In this document: positions 17,234-25,829 of the stretch, piece after piece | Numbering within the stretch: position 1 is the stretch's first letter | Layout of the letters: each line of letters begins with the position of its first letter | Assembly (NCBI GenBank): GCA_964611435.1 | Contig: CAZSXT010000003.1 | Span: 124,001-188,000, forward strand | DNA from: JAYPHU01 sp964611435 | GTDB taxonomy: Bacteria > Pseudomonadota > Alphaproteobacteria > Rhodospirillales > UBA2165 | Direction: 5' to 3' | DNA: 64,000 bases | The notes under the pieces: model-generated | The model's database searches: none | What the model was told of the DNA's origin: nothing | What the model saw: only the letters and a program-made list of their open reading frames with translations | Program-made: the position numbers and the translations under genes

Positions 17234-18223
17234 ATGACCGATCTGCCCATCAACATCGCCATCAGCGAATACGACCATGTCCGGGACTTCGCCGATGGCC
17301 TGGTCACCGCCGCCGGCATCGACGCCAACTTCCTGACCTTCCAGGTGGAGGAGATCTTCTACCGGTTCGTCAACTTTCGGGAATGGGAAGTCTCGGAAAT
17401 GTCGTTCGCCAAATATGTGTCGCTGAAATCCCAGGGCGACGAAAGCGTGACCTCCATCCCGGTGTTTCCGTCGCGGGTGTTCCGGCTGTCGTCCATCTTT
17501 GTGCGCGAAGACTCCAACCTGTCCAAGCCCGAAGACCTGGCCGGCAAGAAGGTTGGCATCCCGGAATGGGCGCAGACGGCCGCCGTCTATTCGCGCGGTT
17601 ATTTACAACATCAGGCCTGCATCCCGCTTACCGATATCGACTGGTATCAGGCCGGCGTCAGCCAGGCCGGGCGCAAGGAAAAAGTAAAACTGAAATTGCC
17701 TGACGGGATCAACCTGACACCCCGGCCCGACAAATCCCTGCAGCAGCTTCTGGTCGACGGCGAGATTGATGCGATGATGTCGGCCCACCCGCCCGAATGG
17801 TTCGAGGCAGGCCGGCCCGAGATCAAACGGATGATTCCCGACTATCAGCCGTTGGAGGCCGAGTATTTCGAACAGACCGGCGTGCTGCCGATCATGCACA
17901 CGATTGCCGTCCGGGGCGACGTGGCGGAGAAACACCCGTGGGTGATGATGAACCTTTTTAAGGCGTTTGATGAGGCCAAGCGCCACAGTGTGGAACGCGC
18001 CTTCGAGATGACGGCGTCCCGCTTCCCAATTCCCTGGGCGCCCCACTTTGCCCAGCAAACGGCGCACCTGTTCGAGGGGGAATACTGGCCCTACGGCGTG
18101 GAGCCGAACCGCAAAACCCTGGAGGCGTTCCTGCTCTACGCCTTTGAACAAGGGGTCTGCCACAAACATCTGGCGCCGGAAGATTTGTTCCCGACGCATC
18201 TGTTGGACGGTTTCAAGGTATAG
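17234..18223 (+). CDS. 4,5-dihydroxyphthalate-decarboxylase/substrate-binding-like protein
   Basis: 329 residues from the ATG at 17234, with GGAGG 4 nt upstream. The pattern is that of the family annotated as 4,5-dihydroxyphthalate decarboxylase, which has the fold of NitT/TauT-type periplasmic binding proteins: an IAISEYDHVRDF start, VEEIFYRFVNFREWEVSEMS, IPVFPSRVFRLSSIFVR, LAGKKVGIPEWAQTAAVYSR and LADGEID-like VDGEIDAMMSAHPP. No signal peptide is seen, which argues for a cytoplasmic enzyme over a transporter subunit. Its co-occurrence with a Rieske oxygenase and TTT transporters supports a phthalate-like aromatic acid pathway, as inference. Confidence 0.85.
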   Translation: MTDLPINIAISEYDHVRDFADGLVTAAGIDANFLTFQVEEIFYRFVNFREWEVSEMSFAKYVSLKSQGDESVTSIPVFPSRVFRLSSIFVREDSNLSKPEDLAGKKVGIPEWAQTAAVYSRGYLQHQACIPLTDIDWYQAGVSQAGRKEKVKLKLPDGINLTPRPDKSLQQLLVDGEIDAMMSAHPPEWFEAGRPEIKRMIPDYQPLEAEYFEQTGVLPIMHTIAVRGDVAEKHPWVMMNLFKAFDEAKRHSVERAFEMTASRFPIPWAPHFAQQTAHLFEGEYWPYGVEPNRKTLEAFLLYAFEQGVCHKHLAPEDLFPTHLLDGFKV

Positions 18224-18314
18224 CCTCAGTTGGAGGTTTCAAGGTTTTGACTCTGATGATTATTTGGCTAGAGTCTGCCCATTCGCACACCAAATTCACG
18301 GACGACCATTCATC

Positions 18315-18503
18315 ATGAAAATCAAAACCTTTGCTCTTTCCCTCGCCGCCGTGCTGAGCGCCGCCGCTTCCGCCCAGGCCCATGAAGGCGCGTCTGCCAC
18401 GCACTTTGCGACGCAGCCTGACCATGGCGGTCTCATCGTTTTTGTTCTGCTGGGTGTTCTGGCGGCTGGCGCGTTCGCTATCCGGGAAACCATCCGGAAG
18501 TAA
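18315..18503 (+). CDS. Small exported/membrane protein of unknown function
   Basis: 62 residues. Residues 1-22 form a signal peptide (MKIKTFALSLAAVLSAAASA, then QAHEG), giving a mature part of about 40 residues that starts HEGASATHFATQPDHGG. It ends in one hydrophobic segment (LIVFVLLGVLAAGAFAI) and a basic tail RETIRK. The mature protein would thus be a short His-containing periplasmic tip on a single membrane anchor. The start lacks an obvious ribosome site. Family not recognised; the His-rich tip could bind metal, but that is a guess. Confidence 0.6.
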   Translation: MKIKTFALSLAAVLSAAASAQAHEGASATHFATQPDHGGLIVFVLLGVLAAGAFAIRETIRK

Positions 18504-18527
18504 TACGCCGCACTTAGCGGCGCGCTC

Positions 18528-19799
18528 CTACCATTTAGCTTTTAATTCGTCGGCGTAGGCCTCCCGCCAATCTGCGTCCTTCGGGATGATATTGTCGTGG
18601 GGCCGGATATTCCTGTGCAGCGCAGGGTCGGTCGCACTTGGCATGCCCCCCTGCTCCACCGTCTTGATCGCCGCCAGCATCAACTTCCGCATGGTGATGA
18701 TCGCCTTGTCCGACGTCCCAAGATATTCCTTGGACCGATCAACAATGGGCCCCATGCCTTCCTGCAGCGCGAAATCCTGGGTGTTGATCCCCTCGATACC
18801 GGTGAAAGAGCCATTCTTCTGCGCCTCCCGGTCGATCAGATAGTCGTTTGACGGATTGCGTTTCAGCCGGAATGTGCCGGGGATGAGGTCGTCCTTGCCG
18901 CGGCCATAGGCTTTCTCGAAGTCTTGCGAAATTTTCCCCGTAATCGGCACGGATTCGTCATAGCCGCACATCCAGTTATAAACAATGGTCTGCTCGTCAT
19001 CGATGGGCACCCAGATATGGCCGTTGAGCTTCGGCACTTTCGCCGGTCCGCCATTGCGCTCCTGGGTGTTGGCGCGCATCTGCTGGGCCGGCATCACGTA
19101 ATGATAGACCCTGATATAATTTCCGGCCTCACCCACATCACGGGTAGAGACGTAGTGATAGCCGTAGTCGGTTTCGTGAACCTGAATATCCGGCGCCCCG
19201 TCCCGGCTACGCAACTGCGTCGGGTCATGCATGTCATTTCGATGGAGGTAAGACGAATGAGATGTATCCAGCCCCCCTTCCATAGCCTGTAGATAGTTGC
19301 AGCCCTCGTAAGTCTTGGAGACAAACCGGTGGGTCTCCGGCGCGCGGGTCCATTCGTAATCCGGAGGGTCGGGCATCTGATCCTTCGGTCCCATATAGGC
19401 CCAAAGCACGCCGCCGGCTTCGTGGACCTTGTAGGCCGGGAGCTTGGCCTTGTTCTTCATCGGACTGTCGGCGGGTTCCGACGGCAGATCGACACAATTG
19501 CCGTCCACATCGAACTTCCAGCCGTGATAGACGCAGCGCAATCCGCACTCTTCATTGCGGCCGAAGAACATTGGGGCTAGCCGATGGGGACAATAGGCGC
19601 CGACCAGTCCGATCCGGCCCTCGGTATCCCGAAAGACCAGCAAATCTTCACCCAACAGGCGCAAACGCACCGGTTCGCCATCGGCCTCGGTTATTTCGGT
19701 TGTCAGGAGCGCCGGCCACCAAAAGCGGCGCAACATATCCCCGCCGGGCGTGCCGGGACCAACCCGTGTGACGCGATCATTATCTTCTCTGCTCAGCAT
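18528..19799 (-). CDS. Rieske aromatic ring-hydroxylating oxygenase, alpha subunit
   Basis: 423 residues, the length of phthalate 4,5-dioxygenase-type (class IA) oxygenases. The Rieske cluster ligands are C70, H72, C89 and H92 (GAYCPHRLAP and RCVYHGWKF). The mononuclear iron triad begins D178, H181, H186 in GGLDTSHSSYLHRND. No beta subunit or dedicated reductase is adjacent, as is common in this homomeric class; an electron donor must come from elsewhere. Follows the MDR dehydrogenase gene directly (1 nt). Likely catalyses ring dihydroxylation or O-demethylation of an aromatic acid. Confidence 0.93.
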   Translation of the reverse strand: MLSREDNDRVTRVGPGTPGGDMLRRFWWPALLTTEITEADGEPVRLRLLGEDLLVFRDTEGRIGLVGAYCPHRLAPMFFGRNEECGLRCVYHGWKFDVDGNCVDLPSEPADSPMKNKAKLPAYKVHEAGGVLWAYMGPKDQMPDPPDYEWTRAPETHRFVSKTYEGCNYLQAMEGGLDTSHSSYLHRNDMHDPTQLRSRDGAPDIQVHETDYGYHYVSTRDVGEAGNYIRVYHYVMPAQQMRANTQERNGGPAKVPKLNGHIWVPIDDEQTIVYNWMCGYDESVPITGKISQDFEKAYGRGKDDLIPGTFRLKRNPSNDYLIDREAQKNGSFTGIEGINTQDFALQEGMGPIVDRSKEYLGTSDKAIITMRKLMLAAIKTVEQGGMPSATDPALHRNIRPHDNIIPKDADWREAYADELKAKW

Positions 19800-19800
19800 T

Positions 19801-20907
19801 TCACTCTTTCCAAGGCTCCACGGTGATGTGAATGGATGGTTCGTCGGCCTCGCCGCCGACCATGCGCAGCGCGTGATCCAGGTCTTTCAGACCTATCACA
19901 TGGCTGGACATTTTCTCCAGCGGCAGCCGCCCCGTCGCCATCGCCCCCAAGGCCAGCTCCACGGCGTCATAGGAATGGCCGCGCAGCCCTTTGAAGGTGA
20001 TTTGTTTGTTGATGATCTGGTTCATGTCGAAATCGGCGACCGAGCCCTTGCGCGCGGCGATCTGCATGATGCCTCGTTTGCGCAGCAGTCCGAGATGATC
20101 ATTGATGACTTCGGGGCCCGCGCCGCTGACCTCCAGGACAATGTCCAGCATCCGGCCATTGGTCAGGCGTTCGACCTCTGCCGCCAGATTTTGTTCATCC
20201 ACCATCACCACATGATGTGCGCCCAGCTCAAGGGCAACATCCAGCCGGTGCTTATCCTTGGCCAGACCGGAGACAATAATCAGGTCCGCACCGGCCGAGG
20301 CCGCGCCGATGACACTGCCCAGGCCCTGCTGACCGGGGCCTTGAATCAGGATCGATTTACCCGGTCCCGCGCCGCCGTCCATCACCGCCCACTGAAAACC
20401 ATTGCCGATGGGTAGCGCCATGGCGGCAATGTGGTTGGGCACGCCGTCGGGCACCTGATGCAGCACCGTCCGCGGATGCATATACAGATACTGGCTATAG
20501 CCGCCCCAAAGGGACGGATCACGGGAGACAGGCGTCGAGCCGTAGCGGATCGAACCCGGAATACGGGAGTCCGTCGAAAGACACGACCGGTATTCGCCGG
20601 ACCGGCAATATTCGCAATAGCCACAGGGCAGATACTCTTCGAGGGCGACAACATCGCCTTCGCTCACCCCCCATTTGTCCCGGGCGATATCGCCGAGCGC
20701 GACAATGGTGCCAACCATTTCGTGGCCGAGGATACGGGGGCCGGGGTCCTTGCGTTGATACATGCCCCAATCGCTGCCGCAGATGCCCGTCGCATCCACC
20801 TTCAACAAGCCGGCATCCGGCGGAATCTCGGGCAGAGAAAATTCCTGAATTTCGGTTTCCAGCGGACTTACCGCCACAGCCGCCCTGGACGCTTCGAGAA
20901 CAGTCAT
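19801..20907 (-). CDS. Zinc-dependent MDR alcohol dehydrogenase
   Basis: About 368 residues. The catalytic zinc site is GICGSDWGMY and GHEMVGTIVALGD. The structural zinc site is the four-Cys run CGYCEYCRSGEYRSC, and the cofactor stretch is ILIQGPGQQGLGSVIGAA. A GTG at 20919 is an alternative start; I prefer the ATG at 20907, though neither has a clear ribosome site. Oxidises an alcohol or diol, perhaps the product of the Rieske enzyme encoded right behind it. Confidence 0.9.
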   Translation of the reverse strand: MTVLEASRAAVAVSPLETEIQEFSLPEIPPDAGLLKVDATGICGSDWGMYQRKDPGPRILGHEMVGTIVALGDIARDKWGVSEGDVVALEEYLPCGYCEYCRSGEYRSCLSTDSRIPGSIRYGSTPVSRDPSLWGGYSQYLYMHPRTVLHQVPDGVPNHIAAMALPIGNGFQWAVMDGGAGPGKSILIQGPGQQGLGSVIGAASAGADLIIVSGLAKDKHRLDVALELGAHHVVMVDEQNLAAEVERLTNGRMLDIVLEVSGAGPEVINDHLGLLRKRGIMQIAARKGSVADFDMNQIINKQITFKGLRGHSYDAVELALGAMATGRLPLEKMSSHVIGLKDLDHALRMVGGEADEPSIHITVEPWKE

Positions 20908-21066
20908 GGTCTTTTGCACCGTGATCTATGAATTCGGCAGGATATTCCCTTGGCTTCGGTTATACCTTTCAGGCCGGTTTTTTCCATAGGTTTCTCTGTA
21001 TTTTTCTTCCCGGACTTTTGTATTAGTGTTGCAATCTTGTATGACACTGAAAGAAGTCGAACCGCC

Positions 21067-21684
21067 ATGCCGCACGACGATCACGGAGATACCGAGAATA
21101 CCGGGCACCACAGGGTTTTCTCCCTGATTGGACACAACCAGATCAGCGACGAGGAACATGAAGCCAAGTTCGAACGCTGGTCCAAGAAGCGTACCTTTGT
21201 CCGCGCCTTAGAGGGCACTTACGGCCAGCTGGTCGAAGAGCTGTTCAATCAGCCCCGAGTCTACTCCACCAGCGACATGGAATGGAAGGGCGGACCGCAA
21301 CAATTCGGCAAGAAGGTCATCAACCCACAGCAAAACCGGGTCGCCCAAAGCATCGAATGCCATGTGGACGTTTATTCCCCGGGCGGCACCAGCGCCAAGC
21401 ACGGGCACATGAACAGCGCGGTGTTTTATATCCTCAAGGGCAAGGGACACGATATCCACGACGGCAAGCGCCATGACTGGGAAGCCGGCGACGCCATGAT
21501 CGTCGAGAACGCCTGCGTCCATCAGCACTGCAATACGGAGTCCGACGAGGAAGCACGGGTCCTGGTGTTCAAAGCCAAGCCTCTTTTCTTGTTCATGCAC
21601 CTGTTATTTCAGAAAATGGTCAAATATCCACCCAAGGATGCGCCGGTCGGACACGAAGATTATCAACCACCGGAAGAACTTTAG
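21067..21684 (+). CDS. Cupin-domain protein (205 aa)
   Basis: 205 residues from the ATG at 21067. A long in-frame upstream extension is hydrophobic and rich in Phe but continues from non-coding sequence, so I discard it. One cupin barrel: H112 and H114 in AKHGHMNSAVFYILKGKGH, and H152, H154 in NACVHQHCN. The N-terminal 90 residues are polar and helix-like. The next gene is a related cupin starting 15 nt later, so the two may form a heteromeric metal enzyme. Function unknown. Confidence 0.82.
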   Translation: MPHDDHGDTENTGHHRVFSLIGHNQISDEEHEAKFERWSKKRTFVRALEGTYGQLVEELFNQPRVYSTSDMEWKGGPQQFGKKVINPQQNRVAQSIECHVDVYSPGGTSAKHGHMNSAVFYILKGKGHDIHDGKRHDWEAGDAMIVENACVHQHCNTESDEEARVLVFKAKPLFLFMHLLFQKMVKYPPKDAPVGHEDYQPPEEL

Positions 21685-21698
21685 GGGAGCGCCTGGCC

Positions 21699-22250
21699 TT
21701 GAAAGCTATCGACGATGCCGACCGCGCCCGCTTGATGGGCAAGGAAGTCAACTTCTACGCCGACGCCTTAAAGGCCTCGGAGGAGTTCCGCGCCGATTAC
21801 GCCACCCGGCTACGGGTGATTAAAAGCGAAGAAATGCCGTGGGAGAATTCACCCGACGGGCTGATCAAGCACATCATCAACGAGCGTATGGACACGGCGG
21901 AGCATTGCGTCGACGCCTATATGCAGTTCCTGAAACCCAATGAAGCGTCGGGCAAGCACCGGCATCTAAGCGAAGAGCTGGTCTTTGTCCTGGAAGGCGA
22001 AGGCTATGACCTGCACTGGGACGTGAAGTTCGAGTGCCTGGAGACCTTTGAATGGGAATGGGACGAGGAACCAAAACGCTATGATTGGAAGAGCGGCGAT
22101 TTCGTCTACATACCGCCTTACTGCGCCCACCAGCATTTCGCCAAGGACAGCGAGTGCCGTTTCATCTGTATCACCAGCCGCATCGTCAAAGCCATGGGCT
22201 TTGACTGGCACGACCAGTTGGAAAACGCCGCGAGCTATCTGGCGGATTAA
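21699..22250 (+). CDS. Cupin-domain protein (183 aa), TTG start
   Basis: 183 residues beginning at a TTG with GGGGAG 9 nt before it, overlapping the upstream stop region; no in-frame ATG gives a better start. The barrel has H-x-H in SGKHRHLSEELVFVLEGEG and a second pair in YCAHQHFAKDS, spaced by a Trp/Glu-rich insert (ETFEWEWDEEPKRY). Paired with the 205-residue cupin just upstream. It ends at a repeat-rich gap. Possible role with the ring oxygenase operon; reaction unknown. Confidence 0.82.
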   Translation: MKAIDDADRARLMGKEVNFYADALKASEEFRADYATRLRVIKSEEMPWENSPDGLIKHIINERMDTAEHCVDAYMQFLKPNEASGKHRHLSEELVFVLEGEGYDLHWDVKFECLETFEWEWDEEPKRYDWKSGDFVYIPPYCAHQHFAKDSECRFICITSRIVKAMGFDWHDQLENAASYLAD

Positions 22251-22608
22251 GGCCGGGCATTCTTAGTTCAGCGTGGGTACGCGGATCACGCTCCTCCGGA
22301 GCGGTCCGCGCATGACTAGTTTTGTTGAGCGGGTCAAAATTTATTTAGTCACCCACGGACCGCCCGCGGACTTAATCCGCGTGGCGTGATCCGTGGACCC
22401 ATCTTAAAAAAACTACCGAGCGCACGAAAGGCACAGAGGGACTTTCGAGTTCTTCCCCCTCCTCTTTTTGTGCGTCACCCCCGAGTTGGCGCAGCCAAGT
22501 CTCGGGGGACCATGGGCCTTAGCCGAGAAGATTGAAACGTCGGATGGACCCCCGACAGTCGCTTCGCGAGTCGGGGGCGACGCTTGCAGGGGGACGAGGA
22601 GAGGCGCG
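22251..22608. repeat. Composite intergenic repeat and hairpin cluster (copy D)
   Basis: A 358-nt gap between convergent genes with no credible gene. The 47-nt unit at 22273-22319 (GTGGGTACGCGGATCACGCT then CCTCCGGAGCGGTCCGCGC) is nearly identical to 11955-12001. It is followed, as in copy A, by CCACGGACC ... GATCCGTGGACCC and a CACAGAGG stretch. Two more hairpins end the gap: CCCCCGAGTTGG / AAGTCTCGGGGG at about 22468-22508 and GACCCCCGACAG / GAGTCGGGGG at about 22546-22577. The conserved order of modules shows copies A and D descend from one composite element. Confidence 0.72.
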
Positions 22609-23427
22609 CTAAGACTTCAACAGCTTCGCCACCGCTTCCATCGATAACCCATCCGCCAGGTCGGCCATCAACGCCGACATGGGCATTTCGGTGCCGGTTT
22701 GATCCCGGATCACCATGGCGTTCTTCATGTCCTTCACCGGCCAGGCCGGATTGATCAGCGGCAGCCGCCGCAGCGCCCAGCTATCGCCCGAGCAGTCATA
22801 CATGGCCTTGCGCATGGTCTCCGCATCCAGGCCCAGATCCTTGGACATGGACAGCACCTCCATTGTAGTCTGCATGTTGCACCAGAGAAGGATGTTATTG
22901 ACGGTCTTGGCCACCTGCCCCGCGCCCAAGGGGCCCAAATGATGGATCACTTCACCGAACGTCTCCAGGACCGGCCGCGCTTTGGCCAGCACGCCTGCCT
23001 CCCCGCCAACCAGAAGCGCCAGGGTGCCGGCATCCGCTGCTTCCGGCCCGCGGGTCGACGGACAATCCAGAATATCGACGCCGTCGGGCGCCGCAGCGGC
23101 GATCTCGGTCACCGTTTCCGGCATGAGCGACGAACACAGAACGACAATCGTTCCCGGCGTCGCGCCGGCTAACGCGCCGGCATCGCCGAGACACGCCGCC
23201 CGCACGTCATCGTCCGACGGCACAATGACGATCACCACGTCGCTGGCCGCCGCCACGGCCGCGGCTGAGTCCAACGTCTCTACCCCCGCGTCCGACGCAG
23301 CCGACATCGGCCCTTCAGTGATATCAAAACCCAAGACATTGTAGCCGGCGTTCAGACAGTGCTTCGCCTTGGCGAGGCCCATCCGGCCCAGGCCGGCAAA
23401 GCCGACCGTTTTGATTTCATCCGTCAT
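22609..23427 (-). CDS. Beta-hydroxyacid dehydrogenase (3-hydroxyisobutyrate dehydrogenase family), second of a pair
   Basis: 272 residues. The NAD(P)-binding motif is GFAGLGRMGLAKAKHC (residues 9-24); the substrate-site DCPSTRGPEAADAGTLALLV (DxPxxxG-like) is near 120; and the catalytic-Lys motif GAGQVAKTVNNI is near 170. Cytoplasmic enzyme oxidising a 3-hydroxy-carboxylate. Only 1 nt separates it from the homologous upstream gene, so the pair arose by tandem duplication or works as two steps. C-terminal length is normal. Confidence 0.9.
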   Translation of the reverse strand: MTDEIKTVGFAGLGRMGLAKAKHCLNAGYNVLGFDITEGPMSAASDAGVETLDSAAAVAAASDVVIVIVPSDDDVRAACLGDAGALAGATPGTIVVLCSSLMPETVTEIAAAAPDGVDILDCPSTRGPEAADAGTLALLVGGEAGVLAKARPVLETFGEVIHHLGPLGAGQVAKTVNNILLWCNMQTTMEVLSMSKDLGLDAETMRKAMYDCSGDSWALRRLPLINPAWPVKDMKNAMVIRDQTGTEMPMSALMADLADGLSMEAVAKLLKS

Positions 23428-23428
23428 G

Positions 23429-24286
23429 TTACTCTCCCACCCGTTTGACGCCGCCGCCGGTCACCGTACGGCCAATATAGGTAGCCTGGGGTCCGTACAG
23501 CAAATCTTGGATATCCTGATGAGTGATCAGCTTGACCAGCTGATCCACCTGCCCGAACAGGGGCATAGTGACACCGCTCTTCTGCGCCACGTCCATAACA
23601 ATATCCATGTCCTTTTCCTGCCAGGTTAGCCAGGTATCGTCCCAGGTCTCTAGCGTGCCGTTAGTGCCGGGACACTGCAGCAACACCTCGCGCAGTTTCT
23701 GGGCGTCCATGCCGTGGCGTTTGGCCAGCAGCAGCGCCTCGAAGTTCGAGACACAATTGGCCCAGTGCAGCATATTATTGACCGCTTTCGCCAATTGGCC
23801 GTGGCCGATCTCGCCAACCCGCAACACGCCCCGGCTGAACGCCATCATGGCCGGCGTAATGAATTCGATATCCGCCTCGTCGCCGCCGCAAAGACACAGA
23901 AGCGTGCCGTCGCGGGCGCCGCCGCTGCCAAACACCACCGGCGAATCCACCAGCCGCACCTTCGTCCCGTCGGCGATCTTGGCGGCCTCGGCGATGGCCT
24001 CCGGATGCACCGTGGAGGAAACGACGACGACGATCTCGTGACCCGCATTCGCCAGTTCGGTCACCACGTTGATCATCTGTTCATCGGTGGCGACGGCAAC
24101 AATCGCCATTTCCGCCTGCTCGGCCATTTCGCCCAAATTTGCAACGGCTTTTGCGCCGCCGCCGGTTGCCTCTTCGACCTTTTCCCAATCCACGTCATAG
24201 ACATAGACCTCGTCGTTGCCCCGCTTCAATAGATGCCCCACCATGGCGGCGCCCATGACGCCCAATCCGATCATCCCGACTTTCAT
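23429..24286 (-). CDS. Beta-hydroxyacid dehydrogenase (3-hydroxyisobutyrate dehydrogenase family), first of a pair
   Basis: 285 residues. N-terminal MKVGMIGLGVMGAAMVGHLL is the family NAD motif, VDSPVVFGSGGARDGTLL the substrate motif, and GHGQLAKAVNNMLHWANC holds the catalytic Lys. Divergent from the long TctC gene at 24454; the gap carries near-palindrome site 4 at 24365. Together with its partner it suggests a hydroxy-dicarboxylate or hydroxyisobutyrate-like intermediate. Confidence 0.92.
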   Translation of the reverse strand: MKVGMIGLGVMGAAMVGHLLKRGNDEVYVYDVDWEKVEEATGGGAKAVANLGEMAEQAEMAIVAVATDEQMINVVTELANAGHEIVVVVSSTVHPEAIAEAAKIADGTKVRLVDSPVVFGSGGARDGTLLCLCGGDEADIEFITPAMMAFSRGVLRVGEIGHGQLAKAVNNMLHWANCVSNFEALLLAKRHGMDAQKLREVLLQCPGTNGTLETWDDTWLTWQEKDMDIVMDVAQKSGVTMPLFGQVDQLVKLITHQDIQDLLYGPQATYIGRTVTGGGVKRVGE

Positions 24287-24364
24287 TACTTCCTCCCTAC
24301 GCTACGTGTCCGGCAAATTTGCCCTCGCAATTGTTTCTCAAATTATGCCATACTTTGAAATACA

Positions 24365-24386
24365 TAGAATTCTAAGTGGTTTGACG
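24365..24386. promoter_or_regulatory. Candidate operator, shared near-palindrome (site 4)
   Basis: TAGAATTCTAAGTGGTTTGA then CG, in the 167-nt divergent gap between the dehydrogenase pair (start 24286) and tctC (start 24454). Perfectly symmetric core TAGAATTCTA. The trailing TTTGACG is shared with site 5 at 27940. Its location could serve both directions. Confidence 0.55.
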
Positions 24387-24453
24387 CCAAAAAAATCAAG
24401 CACTTAAACTTGGTTCTATATGTTGAACGGCATTTCACAGGGAGGAAAATGTC

Positions 24454-25737
24454 ATGAAAGCTCTCACCAAGCTGAGCATCGTCGGCGTTGCCGGTCTCGC
24501 GGCGGGACTTGTCGCCGCCGGTCCCGTGACCGCCCAGTCGGTCGCGGATTTCTACAAAGACAAGACCATCACCATGTGGGTCGGCTACAGCGCCGGCGGC
24601 GGGTATGACACTTATGCCCGTACGGTCGCGCGGCACATGACTAAGCATGTTCCGGGCAATCCCAAGATCGTCGTGAAGAACAAGCCCGGCGCCGGCAGTA
24701 TGCTGGTCGCCAACGAGCTTTATAACACTCTGCCCAAGGACGGCACCGCCATCGGCGTGGTCGGCCGCGGCATGCCCATGGAACCACTGCTCGGAAATAA
24801 GGCCGCCAAGTTTGACGCCAGCAAATATACCTGGCTTGGCAGCGCCAATAACGAGGTCAGCGTCTGCGTCTCCTGGAAAGGCATCGGCATCGATTCCGTC
24901 GATGACATGAAGAAGAAGCAGATGACCGTTGGCGGCACCGGGCCTGGCGCCGACACGGACACGTTCCCGAAAGTTCTGAATAACGTGATTGGCACCAAGC
25001 TTAAACTGGTCACCGGCTATCCCGGCGGCACGGACGTCAACTTCGCCATGGAACGGCGGGAGTTGGGCGGACGTTGCGGTTATTCCTGGACCAGCCTGAA
25101 ATCCCGCAAAGCCGACTGGCTGAAGGAAAAGAAAGTCACCGTGCTGTTGCAAATGTCGACCGAGAAACATCCGGACCTGCCGGACGTGCCGTTCATCATG
25201 GATTTGGCCAGCAACAAGGAGGAACGGGACATCCTGTCCTTCGTCTTTGCCCGTCAGGCCTGGGGCCGGCCGTTCATGGGCCCTCCGGGCATCCCGGCCG
25301 ACCGCGCCAAGGCGCTACAAACTGCGTTCATGGCGACCATGAAGGATCCGGCGTTCGTGTCTGATGCGACCAAGCAAAAGCTGGAAGTCACCCCAATCAG
25401 CGGCGCGCAGATCGAGAAGATGATCGCCGATCTCTACGCCACGCCGAAGGCCTTGGTTGAAAAAGCCAAGATCGCCACCGACAGCGATGAAAAGACCGAA
25501 ATCGCCAAGGCGGTGATCCCGATCGAAACGGTCAAGGGCAAGATCACCAAACTGCGCAACGGCAACCGCCGGGTGTCCTATGCCGGTGAAGGCAAAAAGG
25601 GCAACCTGTCGGTCAGCGGCAGCAAGACCAAGGTTATGGTCGGCGGTAAGAAGACCAAGCGGAAGGCGCTGAAAGTGGGTATGGCCTGCTCCTTCACCTT
25701 CCAAGGTTCCGCTGCAAAAGAAATCAACTGCAGCTAA
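24454..25737 (+). CDS. tctC: TTT transporter substrate-binding protein with C-terminal extension
   Basis: 427 residues, about 100 more than usual for TctC. The signal peptide runs to about residue 28 (LVAAGPVTAQS). The family start TITMWVGYSAGGGYDTYAR and the NKPGAGSMLVANELYNTLP segment confirm the fold. After about residue 340 the binding-protein fold appears to end, and a basic, beta-rich tail follows (ITKLRNGNRRVSYAGEGKKG, then ALKVGMACSFTFQGSAAKEI, ending INCS). The tail has two cysteines that could form a disulfide. AGGGAGGAAA lies 5-13 nt before the ATG. The gene is followed by a terminator-like hairpin and the TctA-TctB fusion. Confidence 0.92.
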   Translation: MKALTKLSIVGVAGLAAGLVAAGPVTAQSVADFYKDKTITMWVGYSAGGGYDTYARTVARHMTKHVPGNPKIVVKNKPGAGSMLVANELYNTLPKDGTAIGVVGRGMPMEPLLGNKAAKFDASKYTWLGSANNEVSVCVSWKGIGIDSVDDMKKKQMTVGGTGPGADTDTFPKVLNNVIGTKLKLVTGYPGGTDVNFAMERRELGGRCGYSWTSLKSRKADWLKEKKVTVLLQMSTEKHPDLPDVPFIMDLASNKEERDILSFVFARQAWGRPFMGPPGIPADRAKALQTAFMATMKDPAFVSDATKQKLEVTPISGAQIEKMIADLYATPKALVEKAKIATDSDEKTEIAKAVIPIETVKGKITKLRNGNRRVSYAGEGKKGNLSVSGSKTKVMVGGKKTKRKALKVGMACSFTFQGSAAKEINCS

Positions 25738-25751
25738 GCCTGTACGTGAAT

Positions 25752-25792
25752 CAAGGGGAACGGGTCGCCAGCCGATCCGTCTCCCCTTTTTC
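25752..25792 (+). terminator. Hairpin terminator/attenuator after long tctC
   Basis: AAGGGGAACGGGTCG pairs with CGATCCGTCTCCCCTT across a short CCAGC loop, followed by TTTTTCATTTT. Lies 15 nt after the tctC stop and 38 nt before the permease start. As at 2791, the two TTT operons share the design of a hairpin between binding protein and permease. Confidence 0.75.
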
Positions 25793-25829
25793 ATTTTGCT
25801 CATCCCCCTGCCCCTAGGTCGGAAGACTC

